Source: an uncultured Bacteroidota bacterium
GTDB lineage: Bacteria; Bacteroidota; Ignavibacteria; UBA10030; UBA8401
DNA length: 14,416 nt
NCBI GenBank assembly: GCA_937920105.1
Contig: CALETH010000063.1
Coordinates: 1 to 14,416, forward strand
Reading direction: 5' to 3'
Of the stretch, positions 1 to 6,026 are shown piece after piece (positions within the stretch are counted from its first letter, which is position 1; every line of letters begins with the position of its first letter). Made by a program: the position numbers and the translations under genes. The notes under the pieces are model-generated. The model worked only from the letters and a program-made list of their open reading frames with translations. It ran no database searches and was not told where the DNA came from.

Positions 1-103
1 CGCATGTCCCGCTTGTACGGGATGCCGTACCAACGGCATTTTTAGCGGGAATCCACATTATCTTACAATTTCTGGATGCCCGATAAAAGCATTCGCGCAT
101 GAC
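1..103. repeat. Dispersed double-hairpin repeat, elaborated copy
   Basis: This is a second, more diverged copy of the repeat at 3321-3391. The two share a 19-nt string (39-57 and 3335-3353), TGGATGCCCG (73-82 and 3366-3375) and a closing GCATGAC. In the left arm TCCCGC (7-12) can pair with GCGGGA (45-50), and a nested perfect hairpin, ATGCCGT (22-28) / ACGGCAT (33-39) with loop ACCA, lies inside it. An alternative small hairpin pairs TCCCG (7-11) with CGGGA (18-22). The right arm (73-103) is degenerate. The element ends 11 nt before the next start codon, so it makes up most of that gene's visible leader. The left end may be cut by the window edge. No coding function is seen. Confidence 0.75.
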
Positions 104-114
104 ATTCTTTAATT

Positions 115-1767
115 ATGCTTTCACACTACTGCACTTTTTGGCGTATTTCTGAGATTTTTCAAGAAAAATATGTTGGATATTATTGTTCCCATATCTATTC
201 TCAAGAAGAACGAACACTGCATTTGTGTATAACAAATAATAAAAACATTTATACTATTGTTATTTCTTGCCAAACATCAGAAAATTTTATTACGATGTAT
301 GAAGGCGATGCACGTGCAAAGAAAAACACGCTGGATTTTTTCTCTTCTATTATAAATAAATCCATTACCAAAGTTTTTTGTGAAGAATTAGATAAAGTTA
401 TCCACATTATTTTTGAAAATGGAGAAAAACTCATTCTCCAAATGTTCGGAGCAAAAGCCAATATTCTTTTCTGTGGAAAAGATGATACTATTAACGATGC
501 GTTTTTACATCCACAAGAATATCAAAACAAAAAATATAGTGCAGAACAAAAGCAATCATTATGGTTACTGCAAGAAAAAAGTTTTTTTGAAGAATTACTG
601 AAAAACCAAAAAGAAACAGCAATATTTTCAATTCTCAAAAAAGTATTTCCAAAATTAGGAACAACAGTACTGCAAGAAATTCTTTATCGAATTAAAATTT
701 CTCCCGAACAAATATTTTCTATCAATATCACTGATGTTCTTTATAAACAAACTTTAAATGTTATAGAAGAAATTAAAAAAACATCACAATATTATATTTA
801 TAGTAAAAATGAAGTACCAAAAACTTTTTCTTTAATACCATTAACAATGTATGAAAAAGAATATGATGTGCAGTCATTTTCAGATATTTTTCTTGCAATC
901 AAACGTTTTGTGTATGGAAAGCGAAGCATAAAGAATTTCCAAAATCAAAAAGAAGAAATCCTTACATGGTTAAAAAACAAAGAAGCACATTACAATCGAT
1001 TTTTTGAAAAAAAAGATACATATCAACAAACACAGCGAATCCAAGAATATGAGTGTTATGGAAATCTTCTCATGATGAATTTGGATAAAATTCAGAAAGG
1101 AATGAAAAGTATAGAAGTGGAAAATATTTTTTCTGAACAAAAAGAAAAAATTTCTATTACACTAAATCCAGCATTAACACCAGTACACAATGCAGAATTA
1201 TATTTTACAAAAGTAAAAAAAATAAAAACTGCGGAAGAGCAGACACAAAAACGTAGAGAAGAAAATCAAAAACAATTTTCCATTGTTCAACAATTATTAA
1301 AAGAATGTGAAACAATAACTTCATTAGAACAACTGAAAGAATTTATCACTTCACCATTGTTAAAAGAAATAGGGTTTATGACAAAAACTGAAGAAGAAAA
1401 ATTACCACCATTTAGAATTTTTATGGTTGATGGAGGATTTTCCGTTTGGGCTGGGAAAAATAGCGAAAATAATGATATATTAACCTTACACTATTCAGAG
1501 CCAGAAGATTTATGGTTTCACTGCCGCGGAGCAAGCGGTTCACACGTTGTTTTAAAAGTAAAAAGTGCAGCAGGAGAGCCATCCAAAAAAGCAATGGAGC
1601 AAGCCGCAAGCATTGCTGCTTATTATAGTAAAATGAAAAATGCAACCAATGTTCCGGTTGCAATGACTAAAAAAAAATATGTACGCAAACCACGTGGCGT
1701 ACCAGCGGGAACTGTAACAATAGAACGTGAAACTGTTTTTTTTGTGAAACCAATTTTACCTTCATAA
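115..1767 (+). CDS. rqcH: NFACT-family ribosome quality control protein (RqcH-like)
   Basis: This 550-aa protein is close to the usual length of bacterial NFACT proteins (B. subtilis RqcH is about 570 aa). Known family members bind 50S subunits still blocked by peptidyl-tRNA and direct C-terminal alanine tailing of the stalled chain. Visible in order: an NFACT-N-like region (about 1-130), a helix-hairpin-helix-like stretch (about 175-200, FPKLG...LQEIL), a long charged coiled coil (about 260-420), and a clear NFACT-R domain (about 431-547) with EDLWFHCRGASGSHVVL and KKYVRKPRGVPAGTV. The N-terminus aligns with the family from this ATG, which supports the start. The Asp-Arg pair important for tailing in B. 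subtilis appears here as Asp93-Lys94. The gene has no obvious ribosome binding site. The next gene begins 18 nt after its stop and is probably co-transcribed. The family call is firm; active tailing is inferred. Confidence 0.88.
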   Translation: MLSHYCTFWRISEIFQEKYVGYYCSHIYSQEERTLHLCITNNKNIYTIVISCQTSENFITMYEGDARAKKNTLDFFSSIINKSITKVFCEELDKVIHIIFENGEKLILQMFGAKANILFCGKDDTINDAFLHPQEYQNKKYSAEQKQSLWLLQEKSFFEELLKNQKETAIFSILKKVFPKLGTTVLQEILYRIKISPEQIFSINITDVLYKQTLNVIEEIKKTSQYYIYSKNEVPKTFSLIPLTMYEKEYDVQSFSDIFLAIKRFVYGKRSIKNFQNQKEEILTWLKNKEAHYNRFFEKKDTYQQTQRIQEYECYGNLLMMNLDKIQKGMKSIEVENIFSEQKEKISITLNPALTPVHNAELYFTKVKKIKTAEEQTQKRREENQKQFSIVQQLLKECETITSLEQLKEFITSPLLKEIGFMTKTEEEKLPPFRIFMVDGGFSVWAGKNSENNDILTLHYSEPEDLWFHCRGASGSHVVLKVKSAAGEPSKKAMEQAASIAAYYSKMKNATNVPVAMTKKKYVRKPRGVPAGTVTIERETVFFVKPILPS

Positions 1768-1785
1768 ACTTTATCACATATCATT

Positions 1786-2454
1786 ATGTCACACAAAATT
1801 CTTGTTGCCGATGATGACCCATTCATTCGGGTTTTCCTTCAAAAACAACTCACCAATGCTGGATACACTGTTACTATTGCAGAAAACGGTGCTGAAGGAT
1901 TTGCGAAAGCAAAAGCAGATACTCCGGATATTATTGTTTCTGATTGGACGATGCCAGAAATGGATGGAGTGGAATTTTGCCATGCCGTTCGCAATGATGA
2001 AACATTGCGATATAGTTATTTTATTTTACTTACCGCCAAAGATGATTATGAAGAAAAAATAAAAGTGATGAAGGAAGGTGCGGATGATTATCTCACTAAA
2101 CCGTTTAATAATACAGAACTCCTTACACGTATTCATGTTGGTCTTCGTATTTCAGATTTGCAAAAAGAACTTACCAAATATCAACATCGCAAAGCATTGA
2201 ATGAAGTTGCTCTTACCATGAGTCACGAAATTAATAATCCATTAGGTGTTATTATGTTGACACTTCGTTCATTACAAAGAAAACTTGGTTCGCTCACAAC
2301 CAAAGAAATGGAAAAAGATATTGAGAGTTGCCTTCTTTATTCTAAAAAAATTGCGGATACAGTAAAAAAACTTTCTGAACTTCATGACCCAGAATTTAAA
2401 CCCTACCTTAATAGTATGAATACACAATTAATAGATATTAAAAAATCGAAATAG
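1786..2454 (+). CDS. Response regulator receiver fused to histidine-kinase dimerization (DHp) domain, no ATPase domain
   Basis: The 222-aa protein has an N-terminal CheY-like receiver domain with all key residues: acidic pair D10/D11, phospho-acceptor D53 in VSDWTMPEMDG, T83, and K105 in LTKPF. After a short linker (about 122-135) comes a HisKA-type two-helix segment with an intact H-box, MSHEINNPLG, whose phosphorylatable histidine is H147. The protein ends about 50 residues after the DHp helices, with no N, G1 or G2 boxes. The DNA after the stop encodes no HATPase in any frame. It therefore cannot phosphorylate itself and is best read as a phosphotransfer intermediate, a dimeric receiver, or a decoy or phosphatase for another kinase. 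The cytoplasmic location follows from the absence of membrane segments. It lies 18 nt after the NFACT gene without a Shine-Dalgarno sequence. The domain calls are strong; the partner is unknown. Confidence 0.88.
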   Translation: MSHKILVADDDPFIRVFLQKQLTNAGYTVTIAENGAEGFAKAKADTPDIIVSDWTMPEMDGVEFCHAVRNDETLRYSYFILLTAKDDYEEKIKVMKEGADDYLTKPFNNTELLTRIHVGLRISDLQKELTKYQHRKALNEVALTMSHEINNPLGVIMLTLRSLQRKLGSLTTKEMEKDIESCLLYSKKIADTVKKLSELHDPEFKPYLNSMNTQLIDIKKSK

Positions 2455-2462
2455 TAAAAAGT

Positions 2463-2519
2463 CCCTCTAAGTGATGGTATAAGCGAAGGAGAGAGGGGAT
2501 TTAGGGGTGTGTCCTAAAA
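2463..2519. other. G-rich intergenic stretch with weak hairpin, possible repeat remnant
   Basis: This 153-bp gap between genes (2455-2607) holds no ORF that looks real. CCCTCT (2463-2468) can pair with AGAGGG (2492-2497), followed by the motif GGGATTTAGGGGTGTGTC, which stands out from the surrounding A/T-rich DNA and resembles a dispersed-repeat fragment. No T-run follows the hairpin directly, so a rho-independent terminator is unlikely. The rest of the gap (2520-2607) is A/T-rich and must carry any promoter for the peroxidase gene. No convincing -35/-10 pair was picked out. Confidence 0.35.
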
Positions 2520-2607
2520 AGGAAAAAGGGAGAATTAAAAATTAAAAAATATTTTTTTAGCGCAAATCATTGTTCCATATTTTTTCCAAAAATTTACTAC
2601 TAACACT

Positions 2608-3216
2608 ATGTTATACAAATTCATACTTACCACAATAATATTTACTACAATTATTATTGCTCAAAATAACCGCGGAACAGTTCGCATAGAAGGAAAAACG
2701 CCAATGACAACTCAACAAGAAACCAAACGTAAAACCATTTATGATTTTACGATGAAAACTATTGATGGAAAAGAGAAACCACTTGCAGATTATAAGGGAA
2801 AAGTAGTGATGATTGTCAACGTTGCGTCAAAATGTGGGTACACACCACAATACAAAGATTTGCAAGCACTGTATGAAAAATACAAAGAGAAGGGATTTGT
2901 TATTCTCGGATTTCCTGCAAATAATTTTCTTTGGCAAGAACCCGGAACAGATGAAGACATAAAAAATTTCTGTGAAATAAATTATGGAGTAACATTTGAT
3001 ATGTTTTCCAAAATTAGTGTAAAAGGAAAAGACAAACATCCATTGTATCAATATCTTACTACAGAAACCGGTTACAATAGTGAAGTCGGTTGGAATTTCA
3101 CAAAATACATTGTTGACCGTCAAGGTTATGTGGTAGGCAAATTTGAGTCCAAAGTATCTCCACTGGCAGACGAAGTAATTAAAAAAGTAGAACTCTTTTT
3201 ATCACATTCAGAATAA
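2608..3216 (+). CDS. Glutathione peroxidase-family peroxidase (Cys type), probably exported
   Basis: The 202-aa protein reduces hydroperoxides through a peroxidatic cysteine. The tetrad is complete: C76 in NVASKCGYT, Q110 in WQEPGT, and W162-N163 in VGWNF. C76 is encoded by TGT, so this is not a selenoprotein. C122 (IKNFCEINYGVTF) matches the resolving cysteine of thioredoxin-dependent bacterial and plant enzymes such as E. coli BtuE, so thioredoxin is the likelier reductant than glutathione. A third, often conserved cysteine (FPC) is Ala104. Residues 1-19 form a hydrophobic signal-like segment with no lipobox, suggesting periplasmic export. An internal ATG at residue 33 would give a cytoplasmic form of typical size. 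I prefer the upstream start because the signal-like segment is well formed. A strong terminator follows, so the transcript ends here. Confidence 0.9.
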   Translation: MLYKFILTTIIFTTIIIAQNNRGTVRIEGKTPMTTQQETKRKTIYDFTMKTIDGKEKPLADYKGKVVMIVNVASKCGYTPQYKDLQALYEKYKEKGFVILGFPANNFLWQEPGTDEDIKNFCEINYGVTFDMFSKISVKGKDKHPLYQYLTTETGYNSEVGWNFTKYIVDRQGYVVGKFESKVSPLADEVIKKVELFLSHSE

Positions 3217-3236
3217 AAGATGTTTTTGTAATAACA

Positions 3237-3265
3237 AAAAAGGGAAACACAATGTTTCCCTTTTT
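3237..3265. terminator. Strong bidirectional rho-independent terminator
   Basis: A perfect 13-bp stem pairs 3237-3249 (A-run plus GGGAAACA) with 3253-3265 (TGTTTCCC plus T-run) around a CAA loop. It lies 20 nt after the peroxidase stop. The A-tract on one side and the T-tract on the other allow it to stop transcription in both directions, and it isolates the upstream genes from etfB. Confidence 0.9.
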
Positions 3266-3320
3266 CATTTCATTGCATATCGGAAAATTTGTTTTTATAT
3301 TTTTTAACGAAAAAGAAAAC

Positions 3321-3391
3321 GTCATTCCCGCACGTTTTTAGCGGGAATCCACAATTGTAAAAACATGGATGCCCGCTTTCGCGGGCATGAC
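3321..3391. repeat. Dispersed double-hairpin repeat (REP-like), best-preserved copy
   Basis: The 71-nt element has a left arm (3321-3351) and a right arm (3366-3391). The arm ends pair with each other (GTCAT with ATGAC, ATCCA with TGGAT). Each arm is also a perfect hairpin: ATTCCCGC (3324-3331) with GCGGGAAT (3341-3348), and ATGCCCGC (3369-3376) with GCGGGCAT (3381-3388). The base difference between arms (TT versus TG) is compensated within each hairpin. Related to the copy at 1-103, it lies between the peroxidase terminator and etfB. The rest of this 203-bp gap shows no gene. Confidence 0.85.
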
Positions 3392-3419
3392 AATATTATT
3401 AACATTAGATATAACAATC

Positions 3420-4166
3420 ATGAAAATACTCTGCTTCATTAATCACGTACCAGATACAGAAACCAAAGTCAAAGTTTCTGGAGATGGAAAATTGTTAGAC
3501 CCCACTGGAATCAATTACATGCTTAATCCGTATGATGAATTTGCTGTTGAAGAGGGTTTAAAATTAAAAGAAAAATTTGGCGGAGAAGTTGTTGCTGTAT
3601 CACTCGGAGGAGATTCTCATAAAGATACGTTACGAAAAGCGTTAGCAATGGGAGTTGATAAAGCTGTTTTATTAAAAGATGCAAATCCGCGAGATTCCTT
3701 TTCACTCGCTCAATCATTAGCAGAATATGCAAAAGAATATTCTCCGGAAATTATTTTATTTGGAAAGCAATCTATAGATTATGATGATGCACAAGTTGGT
3801 GGATTAGTTGCGGAAATGTTAAATCTTCCATCAATTTCTGTTGTAGTAAAATTAGAAATCACTGATGGAAAAGTTATTGCTCATAGAGAAATTGAAGGCG
3901 GACATGAAATCGTACATTCTAAACTTCCGATTGTTATCATTGCACAAAAAGGATTAAACACACCACGATATCCATCTTTAAAAGGAATTATGGATGCCAA
4001 ACGCAAACCCATTGAAGAAAAAACAGTAACAGCAAATTCTCCAAAAATAGAAGTGATTGCATTACGAAAACCACCAGCAAAAAATCCCGGAAAAATTGTT
4101 GGAACAGATGCTTCTGCAGTTCCGGAATTAGTGCGATTACTTCATGAAGAAGCGAAGGTGATATAA
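3420..4166 (+). CDS. etfB: Electron transfer flavoprotein beta subunit
   Basis: The 248-aa protein is of normal length for EtfB, which binds AMP and pairs with EtfA (FAD) to carry electrons from acyl-CoA and other dehydrogenases to the membrane quinone oxidoreductase. It opens with MKILCFINHVPDTET, as family members do. GKQSIDYDDAQVG (115-127) matches the nucleotide-binding loop. The family signature is present: EIEGGHEIV (157-165), then NTPRYPSLKGIMDAKRKPI (180-198). An in-frame ATG at 3369 would add 17 residues, but those are translated from the repeat at 3321-3391 and have no counterpart in the family, so 3420 is the start. Unusually, etfA is not next: about 1.86 kb with three other genes intervenes. 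No clear terminator was seen after the stop, so read-through into that cassette is possible. Confidence 0.95.
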   Translation: MKILCFINHVPDTETKVKVSGDGKLLDPTGINYMLNPYDEFAVEEGLKLKEKFGGEVVAVSLGGDSHKDTLRKALAMGVDKAVLLKDANPRDSFSLAQSLAEYAKEYSPEIILFGKQSIDYDDAQVGGLVAEMLNLPSISVVVKLEITDGKVIAHREIEGGHEIVHSKLPIVIIAQKGLNTPRYPSLKGIMDAKRKPIEEKTVTANSPKIEVIALRKPPAKNPGKIVGTDASAVPELVRLLHEEAKVI

Positions 4167-4204
4167 AATGAATTGCATTAATCAAATCCCTAAAATTAAA
4201 ATGG

Positions 4205-4240
4205 AAACTAATTTAAAAACTAATTAATAAAAGTATTAAT
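4205..4240. promoter_or_regulatory. Candidate operator: direct repeat plus palindrome before cassette
   Basis: AAACTAATT occurs twice, 12 bp apart (4205-4213 and 4217-4225). It is followed by a perfect inverted repeat, ATTAATA (4223-4229) / TATTAAT (4234-4240) with spacer AAAG, ending 3 bp before the first start codon of the cassette. HigA-type antitoxins usually bind palindromes at their own promoter, so this is a plausible autoregulatory site. The DNA is very A/T-rich and such symmetry can arise by chance. Confidence 0.35.
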
Positions 4241-4243
4241 CCA

Positions 4244-4849
4244 ATGAAAACCCTAAAAGAAAAAGTTATAGAACTTGCAAATATTGCAAAAGAGTGCCCA
4301 GAAAATTTGCAAGAAAAATGTTTTGAATTATTACTTTTAGATTTTTTTTCACAACAAAAACAAATAAAAAACAATATTGAAAATGAGAGAGAGCAAAAAA
4401 ATACAGAACCAAGCCAAGAAGAAAAAAATGAATCAAAACAAAACAATATTCAAGAAAAAAATATTCATGTTAAAGTAAAAAAATTCATGGAAAAAGAAGG
4501 TGTAAAACTAGAACATATTAATCAGATTTTTTATGAAGAAAATGGAGATTTAAAACCACTTTATGAAGATTTGAAAACTACTAAATCGTCCGAAAGTCAA
4601 ATTCGTATAGCTCTTTTGACAGCTTTGAGGAATGCGCTACATAGTGGTAATTTTGAATTTAATGGTGAAGATGTGAGAAAAGAAACTCAAATCAGAAAAT
4701 GTTATGATGGTGTAAATTTTGCATCCTATTTTAAAAATAACAAAGGGTTATTTGATAATTTTGAATCATATAATAAAAACAATCCTTCAATTAATCTTTC
4801 AAGTGATGGGAAGAGCAGACTAGCAGAAATTATCAAAGATTTACAATGA
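4244..4849 (+). CDS. Protein of unknown function, first gene of the cassette inside the etf locus
   Basis: I do not recognise this 201-aa protein. It has no signal peptide or membrane segment. A short N-terminal helical region (about 1-40) is followed by a low-complexity, highly charged linker rich in E, K, Q and N (about 40-75). A compact C-terminal domain (about 76-201) contains the conserved-looking patches YEDLKTTKSSESQIRIALL, CYDGVNFASYFKNN and LSSDGKSRLAEII. The order of helices there would suit a winged-helix or helical-bundle adaptor fold, but that is a guess. Its TGA overlaps the next start codon (ATGA, 4846-4849), a sign of translational coupling, so the two proteins probably act together. 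It starts 77 bp after etfB, behind a possible operator. Confidence 0.75.
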   Translation: MKTLKEKVIELANIAKECPENLQEKCFELLLLDFFSQQKQIKNNIENEREQKNTEPSQEEKNESKQNNIQEKNIHVKVKKFMEKEGVKLEHINQIFYEENGDLKPLYEDLKTTKSSESQIRIALLTALRNALHSGNFEFNGEDVRKETQIRKCYDGVNFASYFKNNKGLFDNFESYNKNNPSINLSSDGKSRLAEIIKDLQ

Positions 4850-5658
4850 GTATTCTTGATAGTTTGAAGGCATTACATGAAAAATTAAATGTACTTCGAA
4901 AATCAGTTTCAAAGGAAACTACCAAAACAATTTCCAAAAAAACAATTCGAGATGAAGCTGAACAAATTGGTTCTTATTGGTTTTCTGGATTATTAGACGA
5001 ATTAACAGCAGTAACCTGTTTAGAAGAAAATATTATTAAATCTTATTCTGATAATTTTACTCTTCTCATAAAAATTAGTGCTCCTAATAATCTTAAATCA
5101 AGTTATGAAAAGGTTCTAAAAAATATTACAAAGAAGTTTAGGGATGAAATAATTATTCCAATACAAAAAAATCCAACTAATAAATCTTTACTTACTAAAA
5201 TATTAGATGGACTTCCAAATCAAGATGAAAGTGAATATTTAAAAGAGGCTATTAAATGTGCAACACTAGGTTATTACCGAGCTTCGGTTGTTTTGGGCTG
5301 GTGTGCATGTATAGACAGAATTCATCGAACAATTGAAAAAGAAGGTTTTTCTAAATTTAATGCTACATCAGTTTCAATGGTTCGCCAGACACAAGGAAGA
5401 TTTAAAAAGTTTAATTCACAGCAAAATATAGGCTCTTTAAGTGAACTTCGAGAAGTTTTTGACAACATAATTCTTTGGATAATTGAAGGTATGTCGATGA
5501 TTGATAGTAACGAGCACGCAAGATTAAAAGGTTGTTTTGATTTAAGATGTCAATGTGCACATCCCGGTAATGCACCTATAACTGAATATAATCTTCTTTC
5601 TTTTTTTTCTGATTTGAACAAAATAGTTTTTCAAAATCCAAAGTTTGACATAAAATAA
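4846..5658 (+). CDS. HEPN-like domain protein, putative RNase toxin or effector
   Basis: The 270-aa protein has an N-terminal part I do not recognise (about 1-125). The C-terminal half resembles a HEPN four-helix bundle: it opens with EYLKEAIKCATLGYYRASVVLGW and ends with LRCQCAHPGNAPITEYNLL. The latter contains R234-x4-H239, which fits the catalytic R-x4-6-H signature of HEPN ribonucleases found in toxins, abortive infection proteins and CRISPR effectors. The residue after the arginine is Cys, whereas active HEPN RNases usually have a polar Asn, Asp or His there, so activity is uncertain. The start overlaps the preceding gene by 4 bp (ATGA). A HigA-like antitoxin gene begins 13 nt after its stop. 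Context suggests a toxin-antitoxin or phage-defence role. The HEPN call rests on motif and helix pattern, not on a search. Confidence 0.65.
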   Translation: MSILDSLKALHEKLNVLRKSVSKETTKTISKKTIRDEAEQIGSYWFSGLLDELTAVTCLEENIIKSYSDNFTLLIKISAPNNLKSSYEKVLKNITKKFRDEIIIPIQKNPTNKSLLTKILDGLPNQDESEYLKEAIKCATLGYYRASVVLGWCACIDRIHRTIEKEGFSKFNATSVSMVRQTQGRFKKFNSQQNIGSLSELREVFDNIILWIIEGMSMIDSNEHARLKGCFDLRCQCAHPGNAPITEYNLLSFFSDLNKIVFQNPKFDIK

Positions 5659-5671
5659 ATATTATTCCAAA

Positions 5672-5971
5672 ATGAAAAAATTAAAAAACATCCATCCAGG
5701 TGAAATTCTTCTTGAAGAATTTCTTATTCCTTTAGAAATTAGTGCGTACCGACTTTCTAAAGATATTAGTATTCCACAAACGAGAATTTCAGAAATCCTC
5801 AAAGGAAATCGTCGCATTACCGCAGATACAGCGTTACGGCTTTCAAAATATTTTGGCAACACTGCAAAATTTTGGTTAGGTCTTCAAGATGATTTTGATA
5901 TTGAAGAAGAAAAAAATCAAAAAAAATCTGAACTCAATGCAATAAAACAGTACGCTCGTAATGCTGCATAA
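5672..5971 (+). CDS. higA: HigA-family antitoxin, XRE-type DNA-binding protein
   Basis: The 99-aa length and N-terminal IHPGEILLEEFLIPLEIS are typical of HigA/VapI antitoxins. A helix-turn-helix spans about residues 23-50 (SAYRLSKDISIPQTRISEILKGNRRIT). It is followed by the family's TALRLSKYFGNTAKFWLGLQ segment. In known systems higB, a small RelE-fold mRNA interferase, lies just upstream, and HigA neutralises it and represses the operon. No HigB-like protein is encoded here or on either side. The gene directly upstream, 13 nt away, is the HEPN-like protein, which may take the toxin position. It probably acts as the repressor of the three-gene cassette, with a candidate operator at 4205-4240. 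Family assignment is strong; pairing is inferred. Confidence 0.9.
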   Translation: MKKLKNIHPGEILLEEFLIPLEISAYRLSKDISIPQTRISEILKGNRRITADTALRLSKYFGNTAKFWLGLQDDFDIEEEKNQKKSELNAIKQYARNAA

Positions 5972-5973
5972 AG

Positions 5974-5988
5974 AGATTGCTTCAATCT
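5974..5988 (+). other. Small hairpin after the cassette, weak terminator at best
   Basis: AGATTG (5974-5979) pairs with CAATCT (5983-5988) around a CTT loop just after the higA stop. An A-rich stretch rather than a T-run follows, so termination would be inefficient and etfA may still be reached by read-through. The 55-bp gap to etfA contains nothing else recognisable. Confidence 0.25.
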
Positions 5989-6026
5989 AAAACAAAAAAT
6001 TATTTTTATCTAACAATTAAAAACCT

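Noticed and set aside
2455..2607. A frameshifted HATPase domain completing the kinase after the REC-DHp gene.
   Set aside because: The gap is too short and no frame encodes N, G1 or G2 box residues.
2833..2838. Selenocysteine in the glutathione peroxidase.
   Set aside because: The active-site codon is TGT (Cys76), not TGA.
5659..6026. A small HigB toxin gene next to higA.
   Set aside because: Only 13 nt lie upstream of higA before the HEPN-like gene and 55 nt downstream before etfA; no RelE-like frame exists.
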